Part shown: one piece after another, positions 47,990 to 57,433 of the stretch
Numbering within the stretch: position 1 is the stretch's first letter
How the letters are laid out: each line of letters opens with the position of its first letter
Assembly (NCBI RefSeq): GCF_965205175.1
Contig: NZ_OZ242038.1
Location: forward strand, 1,116,001 to 1,180,000
DNA: 64,000 nt
Direction of reading: 5' to 3'
Source of the DNA: Poriferisodalis sp965205175
GTDB taxonomy: Bacteria > Actinomycetota > Acidimicrobiia > Acidimicrobiales > Poriferisodalaceae
Program-made: the position numbers and the translations under genes
The notes under the pieces: model-generated
What the model saw: the letters and a program-made list of their open reading frames with translations, nothing else
Databases searched by the model: none
What the model was told of the DNA's origin: nothing

Positions 47990-49218
47990 TGCTGGGCGGC
48001 GACCCGCAGGTCTCCGGCTTCGAGGATCCCGGCGCATTCGGCTTCGAGACCCGCGCCATCCGTGCGGGCCAGCCCCACGACCCCTACACCGGGGCGGTCG
48101 TCACGCCGATCTCGCTCGCCACGACCTTCGCTCAAGACGCGGTCGGCCGGCCCCGGCATGGCTACGAGTACGGCCGCACGGGGAACCCGACCCGGCACGC
48201 CTACCAAGTGTGCGTGGCATCGCTGGAAGGGGCCCGACACGGATTCGCCTTCGCGAGCGGGCTGGCTGCCTGTGATGCGCTGTTGCGGGTCTTGCGACCG
48301 GGCGACTGCCTGCTGCTCGGCGACGATGCCTACGGCGGAACGTTCCGGCTGATCGACAGCGTCTTCGGGAACGCAGGCGTGGAGCACGCAGCGGTCGACC
48401 TCACTGCGCCAGACAAGCTCCGCGACGCGTGGACGCCCAGCACCCGCATGGTATGGCTGGAGTCGCCCACGAACCCGCTGCTCACCGTGGTCGACATCGA
48501 AGCCGTCTGCGCGGTCACTCACGAGCTGGGCGGCATCGTCGTGGTGGACAACACCTTCGCAACGCCGTACCTGCAGCAGCCGCTCGCACTCGGTGCCGAC
48601 GCCGTCGTGCATTCGGCCACGAAGTACCTCGGCGGTCACAGCGACGTCGTCGGCGGTTTCGTGGCCACCGACGACGACAGGCTGGCCGACCATCTGGTGT
48701 TCACGCAGAATGCCGTGGGCGCGGTGCCCAGCCCGTTCGACTGCTATCTGACGCTGCGCGGCGTCAAGACGCTCGGCGTGCGCATGGACCGCCACGAGGC
48801 GAGCGCGCAAGCGCTGGTCGAGGTGCTCGACGCTCATCGGGCGGTGCGGTCCGTGCTGTACCCGGGGCGTCCCGATCACCCCGGCCACGACATCGCGCGA
48901 CGTCAGATGAGCGGCTTCGGGGGCATGGTGTCTTTCCGGCTTTACGGAGGGCGTGCTGCGGCGGAGTGCGTGGCTTCGTCGACGAGAGTCTTCACGCTTG
49001 CCGAGTCGCTCGGCGCGGTGGAATCGCTGATCGAGCATCCCGGTGCGATGACCCACGCCTCGGCCGCAGGCTCGGCCTTGGAGGTGCCCGACGACTTGGT
49101 ACGGCTGTCGGTCGGGCTTGAGACGGCGTCGGACTTGGCGGACGACCTCGGCACTGCGCTGGACGCCGCCCTCGAGTGCGCACCAGCGAGCCCAAGTGAA
49201 CTGAACCCGGTGAGCTGA
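47989..49218 (+). CDS. metB: Cystathionine gamma-synthase/lyase family PLP enzyme
   Basis: This fold-type I PLP enzyme of transsulfuration has 409 aa. Conserved features are the FETRAIRAGQ start, YEYGRTGNPTRHA (active-site Tyr/Arg of the neighbouring subunit), FASGLAACDALL, ESPTNPLL, VVDNTFATPYLQ and the PLP Lys in HSATKYLGGHSDV. The C-terminal EHPGAMTHAS and VRLSVGLE motifs are also present. Gamma-synthase and gamma-lyase cannot be told apart here; pairing with a CBS-like enzyme favours a lyase role. ATG 47989 overlaps the upstream stop by one base, ending the four-gene operon. Confidence 0.9.
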   Translation: MLGGDPQVSGFEDPGAFGFETRAIRAGQPHDPYTGAVVTPISLATTFAQDAVGRPRHGYEYGRTGNPTRHAYQVCVASLEGARHGFAFASGLAACDALLRVLRPGDCLLLGDDAYGGTFRLIDSVFGNAGVEHAAVDLTAPDKLRDAWTPSTRMVWLESPTNPLLTVVDIEAVCAVTHELGGIVVVDNTFATPYLQQPLALGADAVVHSATKYLGGHSDVVGGFVATDDDRLADHLVFTQNAVGAVPSPFDCYLTLRGVKTLGVRMDRHEASAQALVEVLDAHRAVRSVLYPGRPDHPGHDIARRQMSGFGGMVSFRLYGGRAAAECVASSTRVFTLAESLGAVESLIEHPGAMTHASAAGSALEVPDDLVRLSVGLETASDLADDLGTALDAALECAPASPSELNPVS

Positions 49219-49372
49219 GCCCAGCGCTGATCCCACTGAGCCGACCCCCGGCAGCAGCGCCGCGCAATGCACGTGCGAGCGGACTCGGCGTGCAAGGATG
49301 TAGCCCGATCAGCCCCCGATGCCCGATGCAGGGTGTCCGATGGCGCGTCGTGGCGCGACGAGGAGGATGGTG

Positions 49373-50599
49373 ATGGACGACACGATGGTCGCAGGCGAAC
49401 TCGCAGGCAACACCGCGTGGATATTGACCGCTGCGGCGCTGGTGCTGTTCATGGTGCCGGGTTTGGCGCTGTTCTACGGCGGCATGGTCCGTGCCAAGAA
49501 CGCGCTGAACATGCTCAACATGAACATGTGGTGCCTGGGCGTCGTGCCCGTGATCTGGGTGCTGGTCGGCTACAGCCTCGCAGCAGGCGAGAGCGGTTTG
49601 CCGATCATCGGAGACTTCTCGCTGATGGGCATGGCCGGCATCGACGACGCGAGCGAACTGGCCACGTTCGGGTTCTTGATGACCTTCGCCGCGATCACCC
49701 CTGCGCTCATCTCCGGCGCGGTGGCGGACCGCATGAAGTTCTCCGCATGGATGGTCTTCGTGCCGGTGTGGTCGCTGCTGGTGTATGCACCAGTCGTCTA
49801 CTGGGTCTACGGCGCGGACGGCTGGATCTTCAATCTTCCAGCGCACGACTTCGCCGGCGGAACGGCGATTCACGTCAACGCCGGCGCTGCGGCCATGGCG
49901 CTGGCCTTGGTCGTCGGCCGTCGTTCCGGTTGGCCCGACAACCGACCGGTTCCGCACAACGTGCCGTTCGTCATGCTGGGCGCGGGCATCTTGTGGTTCG
50001 GCTGGTTCGGCTTCAACGCCGGTTCCGCGCTGGCCGCCGACGGCGCTGCCGCACAGGCGTTCGTCAACACGTTCATCGCCGCAGCTGCGGGCATGGTCGG
50101 CTGGGCGCTGGCGGAGTACACCCGGCACCAGCGTGTGTCCACCATCGGCATCGCTTCGGGCGTGGTTGCCGCACTGGTGGCCATCACCCCAGCGGCGGGC
50201 TTCGTCGGGTCAATGCACTCGCTGGCGTTCGGTGCCATCGCCGGCGTGATCTGCTTCTTCGCCATCGAGGCCAAGTTCAGGGTCGGCTTCGACGACAGCC
50301 TCGACGTCGTCGGCATCCACTGGGTGGGCGGTGCGGTTGGCGGCGTGCTGGTGGGGTTCTTCGCCGATGCCTCCGCAGTCCCCGGCGGCGACTTCATCGA
50401 CGGGGTGCTCTTCGGCGGCGGCGTGCTGCTGTGGAACCAGGTGCTCTCGATCGTGGTGGTCACGGCATACTCGTTCGCTGTCACGTGGATCATCGCCACG
50501 GTGATCAAGGCCACCATGGGCATCCGCGTCTCGTCGGAGGTCGAGATGGCCGGCATCGATGTCAGCGACCACGGGGAAGCGGCCTACCAGCTGAACTAG
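49373..50599 (+). CDS. amt: Ammonium transporter Amt
   Basis: This channel-like ammonium transporter of the inner membrane has 408 aa and about 11 membrane segments. The twin-His pore residues lie in GTAIHVNAGAAA and VVGIHWVGGAVG. Other family motifs are ALFYGGMVRAKNALNM and WFGWFGFNAGSALAAD. ATG 49373 is chosen because AGGAGG lies 7 bases upstream; longer frames to 49319 lack a site. No GlnK gene is adjacent. Its TAG stop is also the first three bases of the next gene's -10 box. Confidence 0.95.
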   Translation: MDDTMVAGELAGNTAWILTAAALVLFMVPGLALFYGGMVRAKNALNMLNMNMWCLGVVPVIWVLVGYSLAAGESGLPIIGDFSLMGMAGIDDASELATFGFLMTFAAITPALISGAVADRMKFSAWMVFVPVWSLLVYAPVVYWVYGADGWIFNLPAHDFAGGTAIHVNAGAAAMALALVVGRRSGWPDNRPVPHNVPFVMLGAGILWFGWFGFNAGSALAADGAAAQAFVNTFIAAAAGMVGWALAEYTRHQRVSTIGIASGVVAALVAITPAAGFVGSMHSLAFGAIAGVICFFAIEAKFRVGFDDSLDVVGIHWVGGAVGGVLVGFFADASAVPGGDFIDGVLFGGGVLLWNQVLSIVVVTAYSFAVTWIIATVIKATMGIRVSSEVEMAGIDVSDHGEAAYQLN

Positions 50600-50602
50600 C
50601 TT
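50597..50602 (+). promoter_or_regulatory. -10 box of leaderless histidine phosphatase gene
   Basis: TAGCTT ends 6 bases before GTG 50609. Its TAG is the stop codon of amt. Confidence 0.5.
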
Positions 50603-50608
50603 GCCGCC

Positions 50609-51427
50609 GTGACCGAATCAGATACCGCGGCACAGGCTGCAACCTGTCCAAATGAAACTGGCCCAAACGGGACTGGCCCAAACGAGATTGGCCCAAACGA
50701 GATTGGCACAGTCGAGACCCACGACGATGACGACTTGGCTGCCTCCGATACCGAGGTGCGCCAGTTCGAACAGCAACGGTGGGCGCGGCCGCCGGGCGCA
50801 ACCGAGGTGTTGCTGGTGCGCCACGGTGCTTCCCAGGCCTTCGTCCCCGGCGAGCCGTTTCCGATGCTCGACGGGCAGGGAGACCCAGCGCTCGCGCCGA
50901 ACGGGCACGCGCAAGCCGCTGCCGTGGCGAACCGCTTGGCGCACGAGCCGATCGCTGCGCTGTACGTATCGTCGCTGCAGCGCACCCAACTGACCTTCGC
51001 GCCGCTGGCCGACCGGCTGGGCTTGACCCCGGGTATCGAGCCGGACTTGCGCGAGGTGGCGCTGGGCGAGTGGGACGGCGGCCGCATCCGCCAGTTCGCG
51101 GCTGACAATCACCCGCTGTACGAGCGCTTGCACCTCGAACGACGCTGGGATGTCATCCCTGGAGCAGAGACCAACCAGCAGCTCACGGATCGCTGCATGG
51201 GTGCGCTGGGGCGCATCGCCGACCGCCATCCCGACCAGCTGGTGGCCGCCTGCGTCCACGGCGGTGTGATCGGTGCGGTGCTGGCGCACATCGTGGGTGC
51301 CTCACCGTTCTCCTTCGGCGGATCGGACAACTGCTCGATCAGCCAGGTCGTGCGCTGCAACGGCGACTGGGTGCTGCGCCGATTCAACGACTGCTCGCAC
51401 CTCGACAACCAGCTTCACCACGCCTGA
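50609..51427 (+). CDS. Histidine phosphatase (phosphoglycerate mutase-like)
   Basis: This is a member of the two-His phosphatase superfamily, 272 aa. The first ~60 residues are low-complexity, including four P-N-x-x-G units from a 15-bp repeat. The catalytic domain starts VLLVRHGASQAF (RHG near residue 72), continues with YVSSLQRTQLTFAPL and LREVALGEWDGG, and carries the second His in ACVHGGVIGAVLAH. The substrate is unknown. The leaderless start at GTG 50609 means the repeat really lies at the N-terminus of the protein. Confidence 0.87.
   Translation: MTESDTAAQAATCPNETGPNGTGPNEIGPNEIGTVETHDDDDLAASDTEVRQFEQQRWARPPGATEVLLVRHGASQAFVPGEPFPMLDGQGDPALAPNGHAQAAAVANRLAHEPIAALYVSSLQRTQLTFAPLADRLGLTPGIEPDLREVALGEWDGGRIRQFAADNHPLYERLHLERRWDVIPGAETNQQLTDRCMGALGRIADRHPDQLVAACVHGGVIGAVLAHIVGASPFSFGGSDNCSISQVVRCNGDWVLRRFNDCSHLDNQLHHA
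50648..50707 (+). repeat. 15-bp tandem repeat (4 units)
   Basis: Units CCAAACGAGATTGGC start at 50648, 50663, 50678 and 50693; the last two are identical. They encode PNETG, PNGTG, PNEIG, PNEIG. Confidence 0.92.
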
Positions 51428-51565
51428 ACCCAGCGCCGCCGGCCAGGCGTCGGTCTCGGTGCCAACAGACCGTTGTCCCTTGCAGCTTGTTCAGCCCTCG
51501 TGGTCGATGCGGCAGCAGCAGACACAGCTAGCCGTGCGGGTGCCCGAGCGGATGCGGGCTCAGTC

Positions 51566-52981
51566 TCACGCGTCTGCGAGGAACGCGGTCAGTGCGGCAG
51601 TGAGCATGGCAGGGTCGTCGCTGCCGCCGAGTTCGCGGGCCGAGTGCATCGACAGCTGCGGCGAGCCCACGTCCACCACGCTCATGCCCAGCCGAGACGC
51701 CGTGATCGGCCCGATGGTGGTGCCGCACGGCAGGTCGCCGCGGTGGGAGTAGAGCTGGTAGGGCACGCTGGCTGCCTCGCACGCCGCGATGAAGCGGGCG
51801 CCGGTGCGAGCGTCGGTGGCGTAGCGCACGTTTGCGTTCGACTTGATGACCGGGCCGCCGTTCAGCAGCGGCACGTGCCCGGGCTCGTGTCGCTCGGGGT
51901 AGTTCGGGTGTACCGCATGTGCTCCGTCGGCCGATGCGCACACCGAGCGAGCCGCCGCCCGCAGGTACTGCTCTCGGTCGGCGCCGAGCCAGCCGGCGAT
52001 GCGCTCGAGGGCATCGCTCAGCATCGGACTGCCCGCACCCGTGGCCGAATCGCTGCCGATCTCCTCGTGGTCGAACAGTACGACGACGGCGGCGGTGTGG
52101 TCGGGCGGCGAGCCAAGCCCCGACAGTGCCGCCACTGCCGCATGGCACGAAGCCAGATTGTCGATGCGGCCTGCTGCGTACATCTCGCCGTCGCGGCCGA
52201 GCCGGGTCGGCGCAGCGAGGTCGTGCGCCATTATGTCCCACGCCAGCACCGCATCTGGTTCGACATCGAGTTCGTCGGCCAGAAACTCCCGGAAGCCGCC
52301 TGCACTGGGTCTGCTTGCACGGGGTTCGCTGGCCTCGGGTTCGCCGGCCTTGGCTTCGCTGCCCGTGGGCTCGTTTGCACTGCGTTCGTCGAGTCCCCAC
52401 ACCGGGGTCAGGTGTTGCTGGCGGTTCAGCGTCAGGCCGTCGTTCGCCTCTCGGTCCAGGTGAATCGCGAGCTGCGGCACGCGCAGCAACGGACGGTCGC
52501 TGCGCCACAGCACCGCCGTCGAGCCGCGGTCAGCCAGTTCGCTGGCACGCACATCGCTGGCGGGCCTGTCGTGGCGAGGTACGACCCCGTCGCCGCCGCG
52601 CAGCACGACGCGCCCGGACAGGCCGAGGTCGCGGTCCAGCCAGGAGTTGAGCAGTGCGCCGCCGTAGACCTCCACGCGGAGCTGGCGGTAGCCGTACGCA
52701 ATCGCATCGGGCTGCGGGCGCAACCGCAGGTTGGGGCTGTCGGTGTGCGCGCCGATCACGCCGAAGCGCAGTCGATCAGGATCGACGCGCTGGGCGGTTC
52801 GCACGGCAACCACCGTGCCACCGTCCCGCATGACGATGCCGCGTGCCGCATCGAGCCCGCGCCACGAAGCGCTGCGCTCGGTCTCGGCGAAGCCGGCTGC
52901 GCGCAGTCGATCCACCGCGGCGACAGCAGCGTGGTACGGCGAAGGCGACGCTTCGATGAATGCCAGCAGCGAGTCCAGCAC
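51566..52981 (-). CDS. apeB: M18 family aminopeptidase (aspartyl aminopeptidase-like)
   Basis: This di-zinc aminopeptidase removes N-terminal acidic or other residues. The 471-aa protein starts LDSLLAFIEASPSPYHAA, the standard M18 N-terminus. It has the zinc ligands in GAHTDSPNLRL, DNLASCHA, DHEEIGSDSATGAGSP and the C-terminal SMHSARELGG. Between about residues 196 and 232 a 15-bp repeat encodes an acidic Ser/Glu/Pro insertion absent from the core fold. GTG 52981 follows GGAG. It is followed on the plus side by an LLM oxidoreductase gene in the same direction. Confidence 0.9.
   Translation of the reverse strand: MLDSLLAFIEASPSPYHAAVAAVDRLRAAGFAETERSASWRGLDAARGIVMRDGGTVVAVRTAQRVDPDRLRFGVIGAHTDSPNLRLRPQPDAIAYGYRQLRVEVYGGALLNSWLDRDLGLSGRVVLRGGDGVVPRHDRPASDVRASELADRGSTAVLWRSDRPLLRVPQLAIHLDREANDGLTLNRQQHLTPVWGLDERSANEPTGSEAKAGEPEASEPRASRPSAGGFREFLADELDVEPDAVLAWDIMAHDLAAPTRLGRDGEMYAAGRIDNLASCHAAVAALSGLGSPPDHTAAVVVLFDHEEIGSDSATGAGSPMLSDALERIAGWLGADREQYLRAAARSVCASADGAHAVHPNYPERHEPGHVPLLNGGPVIKSNANVRYATDARTGARFIAACEAASVPYQLYSHRGDLPCGTTIGPITASRLGMSVVDVGSPQLSMHSARELGGSDDPAMLTAALTAFLADA
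52298..52387. repeat. Imperfect 15-bp tandem repeat (6 units) inside the M18 gene
   Basis: Six units starting at 52298, 52313, 52328, 52343, 52358 and 52373 keep a 15-base period and a GGSTTCGCT-like core. They encode five-residue S/E/P/A-rich repeats. Confidence 0.8.
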
Positions 52982-53058
52982 GGTTACTCCAAACAGAGGT
53001 ACCCAGTGCGGGTGCTCAGCGGTGCCCAGCGATCTGCCGAGCTGTGCTCCCACGACTG

Positions 53059-53907
53059 CTAGGCGTCGGCGTACGCGGTGATGACGTCTCGGCTGAAGTC
53101 GTCGAACTTGGAGCGCGACATGGGAAAGGTGACCAGGCGAGTGATGCCTGCCGCCGCCGCTTGCTCGATGAACTCCGGCGTCGCCGGTCCCTGGGTCATG
53201 AAGTCGAGCTGGCCGGGGTCGCGCCCGACCCGTTCCGCGCAGCGCTTCGCGTGTTCGTGCAGCGCGGTCATGTCCTCGAAGTTGCCAGATACCGGGAAGA
53301 ACGCGTCGCCGTGCTCGCCGGCTCGCCGGGCTGCCCGCTTGCTGTCTCCGCCGACGACGATCGGCACCGGTCCCACCGGCTGCGGCCGGCAGTACACGCG
53401 GTCGAACGAGACGTGCTGACCGTGGTAGGAACACACGTCGTCGCGCCACAGCGTTCGGTACGCCTCTAGGTAGTCGTCGGTGATGTCGCCACGGTCGTCG
53501 AACGCGACACCAAGTGCAGCGAACTCCTCGGCCAGCCAGCCGGCGCCGACCCCCAGCATCACGCGACCGCCCGAGAGTCGATCCAAGGTGGCGACGGCCT
53601 TGGCGGTCACCAGCGGGTTCCGCTGAGGCACAATCAGAATTCCGGTACCGAGCTTGATCTCGGAGGTCGCCGCCGCGGCGTAGGCCATCCAGATCAGCGG
53701 ATCGGGGATGTCGATGTCGTCTCGCTTGCCCGGCATCTTGCCGTCTTCGGAGTACGGGTAGGGCGTGGCGTATCCCTCCGGCACCACGACGTGCTCCACC
53801 GTCCACAGCGATTCGAATCCCGCCGCCTCAGCGGCTTGCGCATAGGCGATCGCTCCCTCGCCGTGGACCTGCGGACCGGTGTTCGCGAGTGTCATGCCGA
53901 ACTTCAC
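53059..53907 (-). CDS. LLM-class flavin/F420-dependent oxidoreductase
   Basis: This is a luciferase-like TIM-barrel oxidoreductase of 282 aa, of the type often using F420 in Actinomycetota. It shows MTLANTGPQVHGEGAIAYAQ at the N-terminus, SLWTVEHVVVPEGYATPYPY, ILIVPQRNPLVTAKAVATLD, GRVMLGVGAGWLAEEF and IVVGGDSKRAARRAGEHGDAFFP. The last two are the cofactor-binding signatures of this subgroup. GTG 53907 follows AAGGAG by nine bases. The substrate is unknown. Confidence 0.88.
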   Translation of the reverse strand: MKFGMTLANTGPQVHGEGAIAYAQAAEAAGFESLWTVEHVVVPEGYATPYPYSEDGKMPGKRDDIDIPDPLIWMAYAAAATSEIKLGTGILIVPQRNPLVTAKAVATLDRLSGGRVMLGVGAGWLAEEFAALGVAFDDRGDITDDYLEAYRTLWRDDVCSYHGQHVSFDRVYCRPQPVGPVPIVVGGDSKRAARRAGEHGDAFFPVSGNFEDMTALHEHAKRCAERVGRDPGQLDFMTQGPATPEFIEQAAAAGITRLVTFPMSRSKFDDFSRDVITAYADA

Positions 53908-54059
53908 TGCGTGTCTCCTTGTGTTGGTGCTGACTGGTTCACTTGCTGGTGTCCTCTTCGTCTTGCACGGTCCCGCGCTGTCGCACTGCCGTAGCGCAGC
54001 ATTGCACTGGTCAGCATTGCATCGGGCGGTCTTGCACTGGGCAGTGCTGCGGTGAGGAA

Positions 54060-54065
54060 TAGTCT
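54060..54065 (+). promoter_or_regulatory. -10 box of leaderless lipoprotein gene
   Basis: TAGTCT ends 6 bases before ATG 54072. The preceding ~70 bases contain loose repeats of TTGCACTGGGCAG. Confidence 0.5.
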
Positions 54066-54071
54066 GCCCGC

Positions 54072-54908
54072 ATGCGCCGTGCCCGAGCTGCCTTGCTTCT
54101 GTCTGCCATCGCTGTGCTGCTCGCCCTTGCGGCATCGGCGTGCAGCGATGACGGCGGAGACGATGCCTCGGCCGTTGACACTGCACCGGCTGCGGCCGAG
54201 ACGCCAGCGCCGTCCACAGCGACCGAACCGCCGACGACTGCGCCCGCGACTCAGCCGCCGCCTGCCACCACCGCAGCCGCGCCGGCCACATCAACCGCCG
54301 CACCAACGCCAACACCAGCATCGACAACTGCGTCGACGACAGCGCCCACAACGCAGCCGCCGCCCACCACCGCAGCCCCAGGTCGGGCCGGCACGGCACT
54401 GCCACCCGCTGTGGAAGGCACCTTGCTTGAGGGCGAGGTACCCCAAGGTTTCGACATCCTGCAAACCGATACGAACATTCCGCGAGCCGAGACCTGTCCG
54501 GGCACGGCATCCTTCGGTGGAATCGGCCCGGTGGCGTACTCGGAGTCAACGTGGGCTTCCAACGCGCTGACGGGGCCGTTCCTCGACATCTACATCGCCC
54601 GATTCGAGTCGGTGGAGGCGGCATCGACAGCGCTGAACAACTACCGCAAGGAGCTGATTGCCTGCGGCGAGTTCCCCGAAGCCGAGACCGGTGCTGTCGG
54701 ATCGTTCAGACCCGGGGAGGACCCTGAGCTCGGCGACGAGTCGTTCGGCACCGACTTCACCGCCACGGTCCAAGGGTTGGCCGTCAACCGCTATGGCGTC
54801 GTCGTCCGTGTCGGCGACTCGATCTACAGCTCGGGCCTGACCAGCGTGTTCCTCGAACCGGACCCAGCCATCGTGCTGGCGGCGCTCGACAGCTTCCTCG
54901 GCCAGTAG
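54072..54908 (+). CDS. Lipoprotein of unknown function
   Basis: The 278-aa precursor has signal segment ALLLSAIAVLLALAASAC (lipobox Cys near residue 24). A long Thr/Pro/Ala linker follows (about 30-105). The globular C-terminal domain of about 165 residues begins VEGTLLEGEVPQGFDIL. It contains two Cys (AETCPG, LIACGEF) that could form a disulfide, and a YIARFESVEAASTALNNYRKEL helix. The fold and ligand are not recognised; it resembles surface-anchored binding or sensor lipoproteins. It is transcribed from its own leaderless promoter. Confidence 0.75.
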   Translation: MRRARAALLLSAIAVLLALAASACSDDGGDDASAVDTAPAAAETPAPSTATEPPTTAPATQPPPATTAAAPATSTAAPTPTPASTTASTTAPTTQPPPTTAAPGRAGTALPPAVEGTLLEGEVPQGFDILQTDTNIPRAETCPGTASFGGIGPVAYSESTWASNALTGPFLDIYIARFESVEAASTALNNYRKELIACGEFPEAETGAVGSFRPGEDPELGDESFGTDFTATVQGLAVNRYGVVVRVGDSIYSSGLTSVFLEPDPAIVLAALDSFLGQ

Positions 54909-54957
54909 CTGCGCCACGTTCGGCTGAGCACGGCGCTGGGTTGTCGCTGAGTTGCCG

Positions 54958-56676
54958 ATGCCGAGCTTGCCGACGCTCGACTACAGCGCAGCACGGCTGC
55001 GCGACGACGTCTTCGGCGGTCTCACTGCGGCGGTGGTGATGCTGCCGCTGTCGTTGGCGTTCGGCCTCGCTTCGGGGCTCGGCGCGATCGCCGGCCTGTA
55101 CGGGGCCGTGGCAGTGGGCCTGCTCTCTGCGCTGGGAGGCGGCGCCAAGACGCAGATCTCGGGTCCGACGGCACCACTGTCGGTGGCGATGTCGGTGGTG
55201 GTCGTCGACTACGCGCAGCAGGACATCAACAAGGCGCTGTCCATCATCGTGCTTGCAGGCATCGTGCAGATCCTGCTCGGCGTGCTGCGTCTGGGCAGCT
55301 TCGTGGCCTACACCCCGTATCCCGTCGTGTCGGGCTTCACGTCCGCGGTGGGCGTGATCATCATCGTGGTGCAGCTGATTCCGCTGCTGGGCCACGAGGT
55401 GGTACTCGGCGGCGTGGCGGCCTCGCTGGGCGCACTGCCAGACGCCGTCGACAACATCGACACCAGCGCTGCTGCGCTCGGCGTGCTCGCGATTGCGGTG
55501 TGCCTGCTGTGGCCTCGGCCGCTGCGGCGGCTCTTGCCGGCCTCGGTCGCTGCTCTGGTGGTCGCCACGGTCGTGAGCGCGTTCTGGATCGACGACGTGG
55601 CCGTCATCGGCAGCGTGCCATCGGGACTGCCGGACGTGGTGATGCCGAGCTTCGACTGGGCTGACATCGGCGGCGCGTTGCCGCCGGCGGTCACCCTCGC
55701 ACTGCTCGGCTCGATCAACAGCTTGCTGACTGCGCGCGTGGCCGATGCGATGACCCGCGACTCGCATCATCCCAATCGCGAACTCATCGGAGTCGGTGCG
55801 GCCAACCTGCTGGCTGCGTTCATCGGCGCGGTTCCCGGTGCCGGCGCCACATCGGCCACGGTGGCCAACGTCAAAGCCGGCGGGCGCTCACGAGCCTCCG
55901 GCGTGTTGTGCGCGGCGGTGCTGGGCGCGCTGGTGCTCGGTCTGGGACGCTTTGCAGAGGTCATCCCGCACGCGGTGCTGGCGGGCATTCTCATCAAGAT
56001 CGGCTTCGACATCATCGACTGGCGTTACTTGGCCTGTGTGCGGCGAACGCAGTTCGATCAGTACGCCGTCATGGGGCTCACTTTGGGCCTGTCGATCGTC
56101 TCCGACCTGCTGTTGGCAGTCGGCGCGGGCTTGCTGGCCGCAGCGATGACCGCGTCGCGGCAGGTCGAGCGCCTCGAGCTGGACAACGTGGTCTCCACTC
56201 CGCTGCTAGACGTGACATTCCTTGCCCTGCCGGCCACCGACACTTCCCGCTCGGCGGAGCGCACCGACGGCGCCAACAGCTCTGGCAGTCCGGACCTCGA
56301 CGGACTCGACCCGTTCGCTGCGCGCACCGGCCTATTGTCGCTGCGGGGCACGTTCACGGCTGCGTCGTCGATCAAGCTGTTCAACACCATCAACCGAGAC
56401 GTGGAGGAGCACGAGGTGGTGATCTTCGACTTCACGCAGACGCGTCACATGGACGACAGCGCCGCCTACATGGTCGGCCAGCTCGTCGAGGTCGCGGTGG
56501 AGTCGGGCACCAGGTGCATCGTGATGGGGCTGGACCGATCAGGTGCGACGAGCGTTCGGGAGCTGAACGTGCTCCGCAGCGTCCCTGCCGACCAGCACGT
56601 CAAAGATCTCGACGCCGCTCGGGCCGTCGCTCGTCGGCTGCTCCACGAATCCCATGACCGTCCCGCTGCTGGCTAG
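54958..56676 (+). CDS. SulP-family anion transporter with STAS domain
   Basis: This is a SLC26/SulP-type permease, probably for sulfate, bicarbonate or another anion, 572 aa. The transmembrane part (about 15-410) contains LPLSLAFGLASGLGAIAGLYGA, ISGPTAPLSVAM and GAVPGAGATSATVANVKAGG. The cytoplasmic STAS domain (about 455-560) contains VVIFDFTQTRHMDDSAA. ATG 54958 is used; a TTG six bases earlier is possible. It follows the lipoprotein by 49 bp. The true anion cannot be told from sequence. Confidence 0.88.
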   Translation: MPSLPTLDYSAARLRDDVFGGLTAAVVMLPLSLAFGLASGLGAIAGLYGAVAVGLLSALGGGAKTQISGPTAPLSVAMSVVVVDYAQQDINKALSIIVLAGIVQILLGVLRLGSFVAYTPYPVVSGFTSAVGVIIIVVQLIPLLGHEVVLGGVAASLGALPDAVDNIDTSAAALGVLAIAVCLLWPRPLRRLLPASVAALVVATVVSAFWIDDVAVIGSVPSGLPDVVMPSFDWADIGGALPPAVTLALLGSINSLLTARVADAMTRDSHHPNRELIGVGAANLLAAFIGAVPGAGATSATVANVKAGGRSRASGVLCAAVLGALVLGLGRFAEVIPHAVLAGILIKIGFDIIDWRYLACVRRTQFDQYAVMGLTLGLSIVSDLLLAVGAGLLAAAMTASRQVERLELDNVVSTPLLDVTFLALPATDTSRSAERTDGANSSGSPDLDGLDPFAARTGLLSLRGTFTAASSIKLFNTINRDVEEHEVVIFDFTQTRHMDDSAAYMVGQLVEVAVESGTRCIVMGLDRSGATSVRELNVLRSVPADQHVKDLDAARAVARRLLHESHDRPAAG

Positions 56677-56713
56677 CCGTGTGGCACCGGCGCCATGTCG
56701 GACCGACAGGCAG

Positions 56714-57433
56714 TTACCTGCTCGCCTTCGCAGCAGCCTTCGCCGCTCGGCGTGCGGCCATCTTGTCTCGATGCGCCAACGTCCGCTCGATATAGGGCGC
56801 AATGGCCGGGGTCTTGCAGCCGGTCTCGCCGTGGTCGACCTGCACCGGGCCGATGCGAGCGTCCACGTCGAGCACGGCGCGCCGCAGCTCGGGGCCTCGC
56901 AGCCCGATCGCAATGAGCGCGCCGTTCATCTCGTGACGCACCCGGTTGGGCCGCTCTGCGATCTCGGTGCCGATCTGAGTCACGAAGCCGCGCAGCTCGT
57001 CGACAGACCACACATCAGGCTGTTCGGCGGTGCATGTCACGATGAACCAGCCGACTGAAGCAGGCCACTCGTTGGCGGAGTCACGCCATTGCTCGCTGAG
57101 CGCGCGGGCATGCGGCGAATGCGCGAGCAGTCCGCCGAGCCCCTCGGCCAAGATGTAGTTGTCGACGCTGCCGAGCCAGCGTTGCGCCTGTGACGCGGTG
57201 ATCGCAGCGGCATCGGCGATGCGCAGCGCCAGTACACGAGCATCGTGATTGCCGCTGTCCCACAGCTCGCCTGCAAGCTGGTGGTTCGTGCGCAGCGGCT
57301 TGGCGATGCGGCCGAGGTCCTTGTAGCTCACGCCGAACATCGGCTCAGCAGCACCGTGACGCGCGTACACCTTGCGGTTCTGGGCCGTGCCGGCTCCGCG
57401 CAGCTGCGCCATCACGTCCGACAGCATCGACAT
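56714..57433 (-). CDS. DNA alkylation repair enzyme (AlkC/AlkD-like HEAT-repeat protein)
   Basis: These DNA glycosylase-like proteins of alpha-alpha HEAT repeats excise N3- and N7-alkylated bases. The 239-aa protein shows the family pattern from MSMLSDVMAQLRGAGTAQN. It continues through FGVSYKDLGRIAK and LWDSGNHDARVLALRIAD, the last carrying the Asp/Trp-rich loop. An Ala/Lys-rich tail ends the protein. ATG 57433 is used. The gene is convergent with sulP (37-bp gap). Whether all catalytic residues are conserved could not be checked. Confidence 0.82.
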   Translation of the reverse strand: MSMLSDVMAQLRGAGTAQNRKVYARHGAAEPMFGVSYKDLGRIAKPLRTNHQLAGELWDSGNHDARVLALRIADAAAITASQAQRWLGSVDNYILAEGLGGLLAHSPHARALSEQWRDSANEWPASVGWFIVTCTAEQPDVWSVDELRGFVTQIGTEIAERPNRVRHEMNGALIAIGLRGPELRRAVLDVDARIGPVQVDHGETGCKTPAIAPYIERTLAHRDKMAARRAAKAAAKASR

